Counted from the first letter of the stretch, positions 12,040 to 23,796 are shown. The stretch: DNA of 64,000 bases from Diphasiastrum complanatum (GCA_029204225.1 CM055092.1:17417921-17481920); one strand, 5' to 3'. Numbers and translations: made by a program. Notes: generated by a model not told the origin, from the sequence alone.

Positions 12040-12660
12040 TTAATCAATTTTACACATCAACATGTAACTAGAACATGAAGAACCAAATAGAATGTAAATG
12101 AAGTGATTCCTCCATGATTCAAACTTTGAAATCTCTAGAAAATTACAACAACCAAACAATAAATGTGAGTGATGACCACTTGCTTGCTTGTATCCTCCAA
12201 CTTTGTCCTTTTTGCCATGTATCCACCATGAAACTCCATGAATGAGCCTCCATCTCCATCTTGTCACAAGAAACCATCAAACCTTGGAAATCCATGAGTA
12301 AGTGAGTACATCAATGATGCTAATCCAGTACCACATGACTCCATATAACTAATCCACGAGTAAGTGAGTACATCAATGATGCTAATCCAGCACCACATGA
12401 CTCCATATAACTAAGTGGTAGCACTAGTCCTTCTTCAAGATCTACTTGACACAAGAAAATGACCATGAATTCACCAAAAATTGACAATCTCCAAGTATTG
12501 GCACCAAGTAGCTCAACACTTGAGAACTTAGCCATGAATGAGTGACATAATGGACCTCCAATGGCTTCATTTTCAGCAGCAAAATCAACCAAGAATTCTA
12601 GTACAACTCCAACATCAAAATGATGCAAACCAATGTAGCTAGTTTTACCCTGAGATTGCC
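12040..12660 (-). pseudogene. Unknown repeated ORF, copy A (truncated)
   Basis: The minus strand shares a coding-like segment with 41198-41519 and 47142-47200: HHFDVGVVLEFLVDF, GGPLCHSFMAK, then (in another frame) GSFMEF-type and GHHSHLLFGCCN blocks. Both copies keep the same blocks in the same order, so this is a dispersed coding family. I do not recognise it. In copy A a 62-bp unit is duplicated in tandem (12296-12357 and 12358-12414), breaking the frame, and the 5' part is replaced by an Athila-like LTR fragment at 12674. It could be an element-borne accessory ORF or a captured host gene. Confidence 0.45.
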
Positions 12661-12673
12661 AACCATCAAGAAT

Positions 12674-12940
12674 TTAAATGTCAAGTTATTTAATAAAGTT
12701 GGGTTTCCCTCCAATTTTGGATGGCTCCCACTCTTTTTTTAATTTGGAAAATTAGGGAGGCAAAAATGGACCAATAGGATTCAGAGGCCAAGGTCCTCCT
12801 CTCTACTATAAAACGAGACCAACTCGAGTTTCCTACACGTACATATCTTCATTTCAATAAAGCAAATTGGTTCTCTTGTAAAATGGATTTATGAATGTCC
12901 TTGCTCTCTATCACTTTTCCTCCATTTCTCATGCTTTGCG
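12674..12940 (+). repeat. Athila-like LTR fragment (third copy)
   Basis: This stretch matches the middle of the two fuller LTRs at 29955-35424 and 63173-63919. Shared blocks include AATAAAGTTGGGTTTC, GGACCAATAGGATTCA, CTCTACTATAAAA (TATA box), CCAACTCGAG and TTTCAATAAAGCA (poly-A-signal-like). Both LTR ends are missing and there is no primer site, so it is a relic. Confidence 0.8.
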
Positions 12941-13025
12941 ATGTTTGTGACTAACAAAAAAAAAGATTAAACTCACAATTGGCATCGCAAATCATGGAGG
13001 GTGTTGTTGTGAATATCCCTTCCAA

Positions 13026-14818
13026 GTGCGTAGAAAGGATTTCAAAAACATTTGCACAAAATATGCGACCTTGTTGTGGGATGCCAAGGTAGTGCACAAC
13101 TGGGTAAAAGTCGAATCACCTTCAAATTTGGTGAGCATCCCAGCATCTACACCAAGATCAAGCCAAGAGACATGGTGGATTGATAGTGGGGCTAGCTCCC
13201 ACATGCCATTCAACAAGCATCATGTTTCTACTCTACTTCTTGTAATGATTCTAAGAAGTAAATCTACACCGCTAGTGATCAAGAATGTAACATAGATGGC
13301 ATAGGATCTATTCCATTATGCTTAGGATAATCTAAGAGGATAGATCTTGATAATGTCTTGTGTGTTTCAACCATTACAAAAAACTTGCTTAGTGTTGGGA
13401 CGATGGACTAGATTTACATTTCAAGAATGGAGTGTTTTCCATCTTGACAAGTGATAAGTGCATAGCTAGTCAAGGAAGGCTTTTTAAGTTGGATGCTAAT
13501 GTGACCATTGAAAGTGTGAATATGGTTATGGAGGAGTTGACTCAAGTGGAACTTTGGCACAAAAGATTAGGCCATCCTAATCTTCAAGCAATGGAATCCA
13601 TCGCATCAAAGGAGCTAGCTCTCGGCCTACCAAAATCTTTCAAGAAGTGTGGAAAAGTGTGTGAGGCATGTGGCCTTGCAAAGTCACACAAGACTTCCTA
13701 CAAGAGATCTTCGACAAGATCTACCTCGCCTTTGGATCTTATTCATTTAGATGTACATGTTTTTTCTCATGGAAGTAATGGAGGTGCCTTAATGTATATG
13801 ACTTTCATAGATGATTGTACTAGATTCACTTGGATTGAATTATTGTCTAAGAAAAGCCTTGTATATGAAGCTTTTGTAAAGTTTAAGTCTCTAGCGGAAA
13901 AGCAACTTAGTTCTTGCATTGAAGTTCTAAGATGTGATAATGGAGGAGAATTTATCTCCAACAAGATGAGAGCTTTTGTGAGATCAATGGCATTAGGAGA
14001 GAGCTCACTTGTTCCTACACCCCCCAACAAAATGGGGTGGCCGAGAGGAAAAATAGGAGCCTTTGTGAATGTGCAAAGTCTTTAAGACTTGATGCATCTC
14101 TACCCATATCTTTTTTGGGGGAGGCCATAAATTGTGCAAATTACTTATGTGATAGGCTTCCTAGTAGTGCTATTGGTGGGATCTCACCATTTCAAGCTTT
14201 ATTTGGCAATAAGCCCAATGTAAAAAATTTTAAAGTTTTTGGATGTATATGTTATGTCCACATTCCTTTGGAAACTAGAAGGAAAGAAGATGCAACTCCC
14301 TTCAAAGGAATATTTGTAGGCTATAGTGAAAACAACAAAGGATATAGGGTATTTGATCCTATTTCAAGCAAAGTCAAAGTTAGCAAGGATGTCTTATTTG
14401 ATGAATCTCAAAGTTACAAGATGTCTCCAAATGCATATAATCTTGCAAAACCCGAGGAGGAGCTTCTTGAAAATGATCTATTGGAAGATCAAGATCAAGT
14501 ACCAAAGGGGTCGAGAAGATCCACAAGGAGCAAGACCGAGCCTTCAAGGCTCACATACTTTGAGAAAGGGAAGCAAAGGGAAGACACAACTCCTTCTACC
14601 TCTTACTCTTTTCTAACCAAAATGCTTGAAGAGCCATCACGTTATGAAGATGCAAGTAGATCACAAGTTTGGAGAGATGCAATGCAAGTAGAGTTTGATG
14701 CTTTGATAAATAATCAAACTTGGAATCTTGTACACCTTCCATATGGGAAGAATTCACTTGTAAGTGGATCTATCGATTAAAGTACAAATAAGATGGATCT
14801 ATAAGTAAGTACAAAGCT
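13026..14818 (+). pseudogene. copia-2 protease, integrase and RT start
   Basis: Order: protease motif WWIDSGASSHM (D-S-G intact, about 13170), a spacer with stops, then GAG-pre-integrase and HHCC zinc finger (LWHKRLGHPN...CEAC), catalytic Asp (LIHLDVH; a Gly of the usual D-x-x-G is altered), second Asp (FIDDCTRFTWIEL), RCDNGGEF, then a frame change near 14000 to the AERKNRSLCEC block with the catalytic Glu. The integrase tail (VFGCICYVHIP, KGIFVGYSENNKGYRV) follows. RT begins WRDAMQVEFDALINNQTW near 14670. The frame breaks again at about 14755 before the copia-1 insertion. Confidence 0.85.
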
Positions 14819-15582
14819 ATAAAAAATGGTGAACTCCTGCAACTTTGTCACAGCACGAACAAGACACGAAGGTCGAACGAGAACAATTCGTGATAGTCAA
14901 CGTGCCTTTGACTCGAAGCACAAACGATTCGCAAATCAATCGCAAATCGTAAACACACCGCCAGGACCACAAAACGAAAAGAGCGAAACAAACGAAGAGA
15001 AATCCTTCACGCTGTCAGTTGGCAGCTCAACGGGCTTCATGCCCAGCTGAAACGAATAGCATCGACGGAGACTAACTAACTAGTTGATTAACGTTAACTA
15101 TCTTGTGATTATACGTTTAGCTATCTTGTAAACTCCACATAGTAGAGGTATAAACGATCCTCTCTGGATCATAAAAAAAAAAAAAAAAAAAAGAGAGGAG
15201 AGATAGTGAATATAGAGATCTGTAAGAAACAGAGAGAGACGTAGCGAATAGAGTAAGAAAGAAAATATACCATAGTTGTGCATGAAAGTCTGCCAACGAG
15301 TAGAACATAGCGAAAGAGCAGAGAGTCAATCCGCCAACGAGCGAGACACTGACGATCTTGCTCTAAAACCAAACTGACAATATAGTCGCTCTATTTCGTG
15401 TATCTCTTGGCCTTGTGCTGTGTCTTTTGATTGCTAGAATAAAATATTTTCTGTGATGCATAGTCGAGTGTCTGGGATCCCGTAAGAGATTCCGCACAAA
15501 AAGAAAATTCAAAGACAGATAATTGTTCATGAATCAGAATAGAGGACAGACATAAAACAAGAAAGATAAAAGCTTCTGCGAC
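14819..15582 (+). repeat. copia-1 5' LTR
   Basis: Matches the 3' LTR at 19649-20392 over its length, ending GCTTCTGCGACA just before the primer site. The first bases are altered (ATAAAAAATGG in place of TGTCAGAAATGG). The A-run at 15173-15192 is longer than in the 3' LTR. Confidence 0.9.
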
Positions 15583-15594
15583 ATGGTATCAGAA
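15583..15594 (+). other. copia-1 primer-binding site
   Basis: TGGTATCAGAAC directly follows the LTR end. It is the initiator-Met tRNA type of site, with the usual GAGC changed to GAAC. Confidence 0.85.
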
Positions 15595-15648
15595 CAGACA
15601 AGTTATCACTACTGATATCCCAGTAGTGATTCTTCCAGACAACACAAT

Positions 15649-16485
15649 ATGGCTACGACAATTTAGACCAGAGTAGCAATCAGTCTTGGTGGTGCAAATT
15701 ATAAAATCTGGAAATTCAAAATCAAAACACTCCTAAAGGACGAAGGCATCTGGTCGGTGACCGAACTCTCAGAGGTGCAGCCTCTAGAGGGAGACCCGAG
15801 GAGAGCTGAATGGATCAGAAAGGATGAGCGTGCAATGACGATCATTGTTTTGTCCATAAATGAAGATCTACTCATTCAGATTGAAGACTACGAAAGCAGC
15901 CATGCAGCGTGGGAAAGATTAAAGCAGAAGTATAAAGTGAGGACTGCAGCTTCAGTCATGCACCTTCACCCTCAGCTGCAATCAATACGGTGGGATGGCA
16001 ACCAGTTAGATCAGCACATTGAGAAGATCAGAAAGATCTTCACTCAACTCGCTACATCAAGACAGGAGCACCAGGTCCCAGCACCACAACAGTTGACGTA
16101 CTTCATGAAATCCCTACCGACATCCTATCAGCCGCTGAGAATGCTCATACTGAGTCTACCAGATATGACATTTGACAAAGCAGTCAGTCTTGTCACTGAT
16201 GAGAGACTGATGAGAGACGAAGGAGAGGGAAGTAGTGATCAAGAGAAGGCTCTCTTTACAAAAGGAAATAAGAAGAACAAAAACAAGCCACGATTCAAGA
16301 AGACGAAGTCTTCGAATCAACAATCTTCTTCCTGCGATCACTGCCACAAACCAGGCCATACAACCAACAAATGCTGGTTCAATCCAGCAATACCTTGCAT
16401 GCACTGCAAGAAGAAAGGGCATTCTGCATACGACTGTAGATTCAACCCAAAAAAAAAAAAAAAACTGAAAAGGCAAACGTTGTAG
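15649..16485 (+). pseudogene. copia-1 gag
   Basis: The ATG at 15649 opens a capsid-like region that is open from 15667 to 16485 apart from a TAG at 15664, where the sister copia-3 has CAG. The region includes IWKFKIKTLLK, AWERLKQKY, and the copia gag block (MKSLPTSYQPLRMLILSLPD, 20 residues). Two CCHC knuckles follow: CDHCHKPGHTTNKC and CMHCKKKGHSAYDC. The frame ends in a run of about 16 A (16448-16463), where slippage is likely to have caused the frameshift into the next part. Gag would form the virus-like particle. Confidence 0.85.
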
Positions 16486-16497
16486 AGTCATCAAAGG

Positions 16498-17690
16498 ATG
16501 CTGAAAGAGGTGACGAAGTTTTCACGATACTCGACGAAGCTTCGACAAGCTACTCTGAACATGACTATGATAACCTGCAACAACAAGATCTTGATCAACT
16601 TTTGCGAACTCAAAAATGATAGAGCGACGATTCTAGGCGATGGAAGCAGACACGATGTCAAGGGCATCGGCTCTCTACAGCTACAAACATTGTTAGGCCA
16701 AGAAGAGCTGCCAAGAGCACTCTATGTGCCCTCACTTAGAAAGGATCTGCTATCTGTCTCCAAGATGGCAGATCTAGCCATTCGAGTTTTGTTCGATGAC
16801 AACACTTGCCGTATGATCGAGAAGACGACAAACAAGTTGCTGACGATCGGATGCAGAGAAGGAAATCTCTACCAAGCCAAAATAATCGGCAACTCTGAAA
16901 GCATATTAAATGCTTCAAAAAAAGAAGATCAGCTCTGGCATAGAAGAATGTATCATCTGAACATGCGGAACCTGTATGACATGAACAGAAATTACATTGT
17001 CACAAGTCTCAAGATTTCAAGATCCAAGGCTGAGTTCTGTGAAGCTTGTTAGAAAGGTAAGCAACATCGGAATCCATTCACACACGAGGGAAGAAGAGCC
17101 AAGGAAGTTCTTGAGCTTGTCCACTTTGATGTATGTGGGCTGATGAAAATAGATTCGCTCTCAAGTTTGACATATTTTTTGACGTTCATAGATGATTATA
17201 GCCGAATGACCATGATCTACTACTTGAAGAAGAAATCCGAAGTATTTGATTCTTTCAAGAAGTTCATGGCATTCGCAAAGTGACACACCTCAAAAAAGAT
17301 ACAGATCCTTAGATCTGACAATGGAGGTGAATACAAAAGCACAGAATTCTCAAGATTCTGTGAAGAACAGGTGATCGAACACCAGTTCACTCCTGCATAC
17401 ACACTAGATTACAACGGTGTGGTAGAAAGAAAAAACAGAACGCTAGTCGAAGGAGCCAGATGCATGATGGCATAGGCTCAATTGCCAGGTCAATTATGGA
17501 CCAAGGCAATAGCTGCAGCTGTACACCTGCAGAACAGATCTACAACGACAACATTGGAGAACAAAACACCATACGAAATGTGGACAGGCAGAAAGCCTGA
17601 TCTGACATACGTATGAGTGTTTGGATGTGCAGCATACAAGCACATTTCAAAAGAGAAGCAAGCTCGATGACAAATCCGAGTAAACAATCA
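16498..17690 (+). pseudogene. copia-1 protease remnant and integrase
   Basis: Compared with copia-3, 32 bases that hold the protease active site are deleted near 16575, and the reading frame shifts. The rest of the protease (SLRKDLLSVSKMADL) is followed by the integrase HHCC finger (LWHRRMYHLN...FCEAC, then TAG where copia-3 has CAA), first Asp (HFDVCG), second Asp (FIDDYSR), RSDNGGEYKS and catalytic Glu in VVERKNRT. Stops occur at 17050, 17281, 17475 and 17615. Integrase would insert the cDNA in the nucleus. Confidence 0.85.
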
Positions 17691-19640
17691 TGGTCGGCTA
17701 CTCGAACAGAACACATGTGTACAAACTCTATGATCCAACCACGAAGAAGGTTGTTTCGAGCAGAGATGTGAAGTTCAACGAGTCCAGATTCTCTGGACTG
17801 AAAGAAGAAAGAAGCCATGAAATTTTCACACTACTGCCTATTCAAGAGGGAGATCGAGGACATACATCAAATCAAAATGCAGAGCCCCAAACTCAGAGCA
17901 ATAGGAAGCAGAGGATTGATCCCACGAACAAGAAATGTTCGAGCAGTGACGAAACAAATCTTGAAGGTCAACAAGACAAAGAAGACCTCCAGACCGCTAT
18001 TTTGACAATCTTCAATGGAGTGAAGACACTTAGTTCAAGTACTGCAGCTTCACAGAAGGGCCAGCAACATACCAAGAAGCTATCCAAAGTTCAAAGGTAG
18101 AATTCTGGAAGCAGACAATGTCAGAGGAGATCGAGTTGATAAGGCAAAAAGAGGCATGGACATTAGAGCCACTGCCAGAAAACAGAAAAATAGTCGACTA
18201 CAAGTGGGTATACAAGAAAAAACTAAAATCATATGGCATTAATGGCTACTACAAGGCAAGGCTTGTCGCAAAGGGCTACACGCAGAGATATGATGTCGAC
18301 TATTTCAACACATATTTGCCCATGGTGAAGATGACAAGCATAAGGCTACTCCTTGCATACGCCACACAGTACAATCTGAAAATTCACTAGATTGACGTGA
18401 AAACAGCCTTTCTCCACGGAGATCTACAGGAGAAAATATTCATGAAGCAACCTGAAGGCTATGAAGACCTCGACAACAGACAATATGTCTGTCGATTGCA
18501 GAGATGCATCTACGGTCTAAAACATGCATCACGGACCTGGTACAAAAAGCTTGATGGTCTTTTGAAGTCTCTAGACTTCAACCCTACTCAACTAGACAGT
18601 AATGTCTATATCAAAAGAGTAGGAAAGGATTTTGTGATACTGACCATTTTCGTGGATGATTTGTCGATGATAGGAAATTCCTTGATGCTGATGAAAGGCA
18701 CGAAGAGTCAGATTTCTAAAAGCTACGAAATCACAGATCTTGGAGAAGCAACAAAATGCCTAGGGTTGGAGATAAGAAGAGATCGAACAAATGACGAAAT
18801 GCACTTTAGTCAGTTAGAATACGCCAAAAAAGTGCTGAAGTAGTACCACATGATGGACTGCAAAGAGAAAGCCACACCAATGATAGCTTGAGCCAAGCTC
18901 ACGAAACAATATTGTCCAAAAATAGAAGAGAAAAAACAGAAGATGGCAGGTATACCCTATCAAAACTTAATCGGGAGTCTGATGTACTTGACAGTTTGTA
19001 CTAGACCGGATCTGGCCTTCTCTGTTTACGCATTGAGCCAATTCTATTCCAATCCTGGTTTAGTACATTGGCAAATGGCCAAACGAATCCTACAATATCT
19101 GAAGGGTACCCAGAATATTGGATTAACCTACAGAGCTAGAAACGAGGAGAAAGGATTTAAGCTGCATCACTACAGTGATGTGAGCTGGGCAAGCTGCAAA
19201 GATGACAACAAGTCCATTACTGGAGGATGTACAATAGCGTGTGGAGCTGCAATAAGTTGGATATGCAAAAAGCAAACCCTGGTAGCTCAATTCTCTTGCG
19301 TAGCTGAGTATGTCGCAACCTCAAAAGTGACGAATGAGGTAGTGTGGCTGCAGATGATGTTGGAGGCAATCAGGATGCCACAAGAGAGGCCATGCACAAT
19401 AATGATGGACTCCCAGAGTGCCATCTATCTGTCCTAGGATCCTGTCTTCCATTCAAAGACAAAGCACATTCCTCTGAAGTACCATCACATTTGAGATTTG
19501 ATCTCAAAAGGAGAGCTCCAGGTCCAGTTCATAAAATCAGAAAGTATAATTGCAGATCTCCTCACGAAACCGCTCGACAAGCCACTCTTTACCAAGCAAA
19601 GAGAGGCAATTGGACTGAAAGAACAAAGCTGCAAGATTCA
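17691..19640 (+). pseudogene. copia-1 reverse transcriptase and RNase H
   Basis: An integrase-RT linker (to about 18110) leads into RT: EAWTLEPLPENRKIVDYKWV, YKARLVAKGYTQ, then a TAG at 18391 in the IDVKTAFLHGDL block, IYGLKHASRTWYKKLD, FVDDLSMIG (the copia F/Y-V-D-D active site) and LGLEIRRDR. RNase H follows: YSDVSWASC (Asp), AEYVATSK (Glu), MMDSQSAIYLS (Asp) and a TAG where copia-3 has CAG, then IADLLTKPLDKPLF. The frame is broken by at least four stops (18391, 18841, 18889, 19436). Confidence 0.88.
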
Positions 19641-19648
19641 AGAGGGAG

Positions 19649-20392
19649 TGTCAGAAATGGTGAGCTCCTGTAACTTTGTCGCAGCACGAACAAGACACAA
19701 AGGTCGAATGAAAACAATTCGTGACAGTCAACGTGCCTTTGACTCGAAGCACAAACGATTCACGAATCATAAACACACCTCCAAGACCGCAAAACGACAA
19801 AACAAACAAAGAGAAATCCTTCATGCTGTCAGCTGGTAGCTCAACGGGCTTCATGTCCAGCTAAAACGAATAGCAACGACGGAGATTAACTAACTAGTTG
19901 ATTAGCGTTAACTAGTCTTGTGATTCTACGTTTAGCTATCTTGTAAACTCCACACAGTAGAGGTATAACCGATCCTCTCTGGATCATAAAAAAAAAAAAA
20001 AGAGCAGAGAGATAGTGAATATAGAGATCTGTAAGAAACAAAGAGAGACGTAGCGAATAGAGTAAGAAAGAAAATATACCATAACTGTGCATGAAAGTCT
20101 GCCAATGAGCAGAACACAGCGAAAGAGCAGAGAGTCAATCCGCCAACGAGCGAGACACTGACGATCTCGTTCTAAAATCAAACTGACAATATAGTCGCTC
20201 TATTTCGTGTATCTCTTGGCCTTGTGCTGTGTCTCTTGATTGCTAGAATAAAATATGTTCTATGATGCATAGTTGAGTGTCTGGAATCCCGTAAGAGCTT
20301 CTGCATGAAAAGAAAATTCAAAGACTAAAAATTGTTCGCTAATCAGAATAGAGGACAGACACAAAACAATAAAGATAAAAGCTTCCGCGACA
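19649..20392 (+). repeat. copia-1 3' LTR
   Basis: Starts TGTCAGAAATGG immediately after the polypurine tract and ends TTCCGCGACA. At 744 bp it is close to the 5' LTR. It is followed by the AAAGCT target-site duplication and the resumed RT of copia-2. Confidence 0.92.
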
Positions 20393-22351
20393 AAAGCTAG
20401 ATTGGTTGCTAAGGAGTTTTTTCAAACTAAAAGCATAGATTATGAAGAAGCATTTGCTCCTGTAGCAAAGCTTGTATTTATTAGATTGATCATTTGCATT
20501 GCTATTTTGTTCAAGTGGAATCTCTATCAAATGGATGTGACCAATGCTCGGATACTTGGAGGAAATATTTATTCTGCAACCCAAGGGCTTCATCAAGGAT
20601 GGTGAGGAGGACAAGGTTTTCTACTTAAGGAAGAGCCTATATGGCTTGAAGCAAGCACCTAGAGCTTTGTACTATAGGTTGCATGGTTTTCTCTACTCCC
20701 TTGGCTTTGTGGGCTTATGAGCCTTCTTTGTACATCAAATGTAGTGATGGAAAGATCATCATTTTAGTACTTTATGTTGATGATATCATATTGACAGGAA
20801 ATTATGGTGAAAGCATAAGAAATGTTAAAGCTTCTTTGTCTAGTGAATTCAAGATGGTAGATCTAGGACTTCTTAAGTTCATACTTGGAATAGAAGTTAC
20901 TAGAGGTAGTGATTTTACTTTTATAAGTCAATCAAAGTATGCTACTTCCATTGTTCATATATTCCATTGAATCTGTGAACACGGTTTCTTTACCGTTCTT
21001 TCTTCTTCTTGTTACTTCTATAGGTTACAATTCTTTACGGTTTGGTCTTCTTATTAGAACGGTTTCCAAGAAGAAGCATTTTCTCATATTACAACGAGTA
21101 TTCCCCAGCCTATCAGTGGGGAGAGACAGATTCGTTACTCAACTACATGCACATACAAGCCATGCAACTAGTCCTAGCTCAATATAGAGCAGCATTCTGT
21201 ATCAAGGAGCAATTCTACAATCTATCTACTAAAATCAGGGAACAAAACAATGACAAGATTAAACTACTCAACAAGAAACCAGAAACAAGAAAACTAGATT
21301 CCTAACAGCACTCTAGCAGCCCAAGAATCAAGAAACACCCATTTCTTGAAGTTTGGAATGCCCAAGAACAATCAAGAACTAGAATGTAAGAGAATATGTA
21401 AGATCTACACCACAAATCCAGTCTATTTAGTTTACTTGAATGCTGATTCCTACATTAATCCACAAACAAGAAATGAAATCTTATCCACAACCAAGAAGCA
21501 AGAGAGTAAGCAAGAAAACTAACTAATCCACAAACACAAAGGAAATCAAAACATGCTCATAGGAATTTCACTCAAGAACATTGCCATGAACAAGGAGCTT
21601 TACAATCATCAAAAACTCGTGGAAGATCTTCTAATGATTGTGATGAAACATCCTTAGAGAACATCACACTTTTTAGGAAGCTAATAAGCTCCTTAATCTA
21701 TTTAATAATCACTAGACCAGATTTGAGTTATAGTGTAAGCAAGCTAAGTCAATATATGCAAGGTCCTTTGATGCAGCATTGGAAAAGTGCCAAGAGAGTG
21801 CTTATATATTCTCTTCTACTAGATTTTTTGGCATTCTCTATCAAGGATCTAACTTGTACTTGAGGGCATTTTTGGATTCAAATTTTGTAGGAGACAAGAT
21901 GGATAGAAGATCTATAAGTGCATTTGCCATTTTTCTTTGTGGAGGTGCGATATCTTGGCTTTCCAAAAAGCAAGATACAATTTCTCTTTCCTCTTGTGAA
22001 GTCGAGTACAAGGCATTGACTTCAACAACCAAAGAACTCCTATGGCTAAGAAGACTTTTGGTGGAGCTACAAGTGCTAAAGGCCGAGAAGATCCATTTCA
22101 TCTATTGTGACAATCAAGCTTCTCAACAAATTGCTACCAGTCCGATCTTTCATGCTAGAACAAAGCATATTGAGATAGCTCATCTCTTTGTAAGGGAGAA
22201 GGTGCAATCCAAGGAGGTACAACTCCATCATGTGCCATCATCCGAGTGCATAGTTGATATCTTAACCAAACCTTTGGCTAAAGATCCATTTTTCAAGCTA
22301 AGAAGTGCTCTTGGAATTGTAGATAGATGTACATTAGACTTGCCAAGTTAG
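20393..22351 (+). pseudogene. copia-2 reverse transcriptase and RNase H, resumed
   Basis: After the nested element the RT resumes with ARLVAKEFFQ, YEEAFAPVAKL, YQMDVTNA (catalytic Asp; normally DVK.AFL), then after frameshifts LYVDDIILTGN (YVDD) and LGIEVTRG. At about 20968 unrelated sequence begins and lasts to about 21665. RT-RH linker sequence (ITRPDLSYSVSKLSQYMQ) then continues into RNase H: GGAISWLSKKQDTISLSSCE (active-site Glu), YCDNQASQQIA (Asp) and IVDILTKPLAKDPF. The reading ends at 22351. The RNase H is almost identical in layout to that of copia-5, so they are one family. Confidence 0.85.
20969..21665. other. Unidentified insertion in copia-2 between RT and RNase H
   Basis: About 700 bases separate the two halves of the copia-2 RT-RH junction. 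The first part (to about 21060) contains imperfect ACGGTTT repeats; the rest is A-rich with AAGAAAC and CAAGAA words on the plus strand. No ORF with a motif, no clear terminal repeats and no target-site duplication could be fixed by eye. Confidence 0.45.
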
Positions 22352-22425
22352 AAGTGAGGAGGAGTGTTAAAAATGTCACTTCAAACTTGTTATACTTGGT
22401 ATATCTTGATATATGAGATCATGAT

Positions 22426-23796
22426 AGGTGTTCTCATTGCTGAAGAAAGCAGACAAGAGAACAAGATGCTGAGGATCAACAGACTTTCATTGAAAGATGG
22501 TGGAGATGACAAAGCACTCTTCATCAAAGACAAGTCAAGAGGCAAGGGCAAAGGAAAATAACACTTCAAGAAGGACAAAGCCAAGGAAGGTGGTGAGGAT
22601 CAGTCTTCACAAGCTGCAACATCCAGTGGCAAGAAGAAGCTGTCAAAGATCAAGTTTTTTTTCTATGGCAAGAAAGGACACTATGCATCAAACTGTTTCA
22701 AGAAGAAGAACCAATCTAAACAAACTAATCTTCATCTTTTTCTTTTCAGAATGAAGAAGTCTGGTGGATAGATAGTGGGGCTAGTTCCCATATGTCTAGT
22801 TCTAGAAACTCTTTCACTAGTCTCCTGCCATATCTAGGTGCAAAAAGATCAATCTATACTGCTAATGATGTAGAGTGTAGAATTCATCTTTTCCTTTTAA
22901 AGTACATCATGTAGGCAAAATCTTTTTGCTTACATGATGTAATTTATGTACCTAGATTAACCAAAAATCTCATTAGTGTAGGACAGCTGTTTGATAGTGG
23001 ATTGGATGCCAAGTTTCAAGTTGACAAGTGTATAATCTCAAGAGAAAATGAAGTTATTGCTAGAGGGTCTAGAATTGGTAAGCTATACAAACTAGATTCT
23101 AGTGAGAGTGCTAACATTTCAGATATTGCTTATGGGACCAAGGTCCTTTAGGAGGATCTGTGGCATAAGAGATTGGGACATCCCAATTTCAAAGCCATGC
23201 AATCTATGGTTAATGAAGGAAAAGTTGTTGGACTACCAAAGACACTGTCAAAGGAGCTTCTACCTTGTGAAGCTTGTGTTATGGCAAAATCACACAGAAG
23301 GCCTTTTCCTAGACCAAGCATCAAAACAAAGCAATCATTTGAACTCGTGCACTCTGATGTTCATTTCTCATCAACTAAGAGCAAAGGAGGAGCAAATTGA
23401 TTTGTTTCCCTTGTAGATGATTATACAAGATATTCTTGGATCTATATGTTGTCTTCTAAAGCCATGGTCTATGATGTTTTTCTTACTTTCAAAGCTTATG
23501 TAGAAAAGCAGTTTTCTTTTAAGTTGAAAGCTTTGAGAAGTGACAGTGGAGGAGAATACAGCTCCAATAAGTTTAAAAACTTTTGTGAGAGAGAGGGAAT
23601 TCAAAGAGAGTTTTCTTGTTCATATACTTCTCAGCAAAATGGAGTTGCTGAGAGAAAAAATAGAACTTTGTGTGAATGTGCAAAAGCCATTAGGCTAGAA
23701 GCTTCTCTGCCTAAAGAATTTTGGGGAGAGGCAGTTGCATGTGCAAACTATCTTTTTAATAGGCTTTCTAATCTTGCAATAAAAGGAGAAAGTTAA
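22426..23796 (+). mobile_element. Ty1/copia fragment (copia-6): gag end, protease, integrase
   Basis: The fragment begins inside gag (IAEESRQENKMLR), passes a decayed knuckle (FFYGKKGHYASNC; first two cysteines replaced), a protease with IDSGASSHMS intact, then the HHCC region (LWHKRLGHPN...CEAC), first Asp block (LVHSDVHFSS), second (LVDDYTRYSWIYM) and catalytic Glu (VAERKNRTLCEC), and stops near 23796 inside the integrase. There is no RT, RNase H or LTR. Several frame changes and stops occur at 22561, 22770, 22913, 23150 and 23398. The family is close to copia-2. Both ends look broken: one joins the copia-2 LTR, the other the Penelope-like sequence. Confidence 0.85.

Larger units (their letters stand above)
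14819..20392 (+). mobile_element. Complete but dead Ty1/copia element (copia-1) nested in copia-2
   Basis: The element is bounded by LTRs at 14819-15582 and 19649-20392, has a primer site at 15583, a polypurine tract (AAGAGGGAG) just before 19649, and encodes gag, integrase, RT and RNase H in copia order. It is flanked by AAAGCT on both sides and interrupts the RT of copia-2. It belongs to the same family as copia-3 (41525-47136, minus strand), with alignable coding over the whole length. Many glutamine codons have become TAG, the protease active site is deleted, and the start of the 5' LTR is degraded. Confidence 0.92.
12990..22425 (+). mobile_element. Ty1/copia element (copia-2), split by copia-1
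   Basis: A copia polyprotein with protease, integrase, RT and RNase H runs on the plus strand but is interrupted at 14818 and resumes at 20393. The inserted DNA is the separate element copia-1. The flanks AAAGCT (14813-14818) and AAAGCT (20393-20398 region) are the target-site duplication. The RT block (KARLVAK) reads straight across once the insert is ignored. The gag and 5' LTR are missing, and upstream lies an Athila-like LTR fragment. A polypurine stretch and the first 60 bases of a 3' LTR (TGTTAAAAATGTCACTTC from 22365) are present before a further break near 22425. Confidence 0.85.

Noticed and set aside
15098-15372. Minus-strand ORFs of 60 to 70 codons with Phe-rich hydrophobic runs (also 19886-20181 and 46350-46763)
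   Set aside because: They lie inside LTRs of copia-1 and copia-3; the Phe runs are the A/T homopolymer in the LTR. Presence in several LTR copies reflects the repeat, not a gene.
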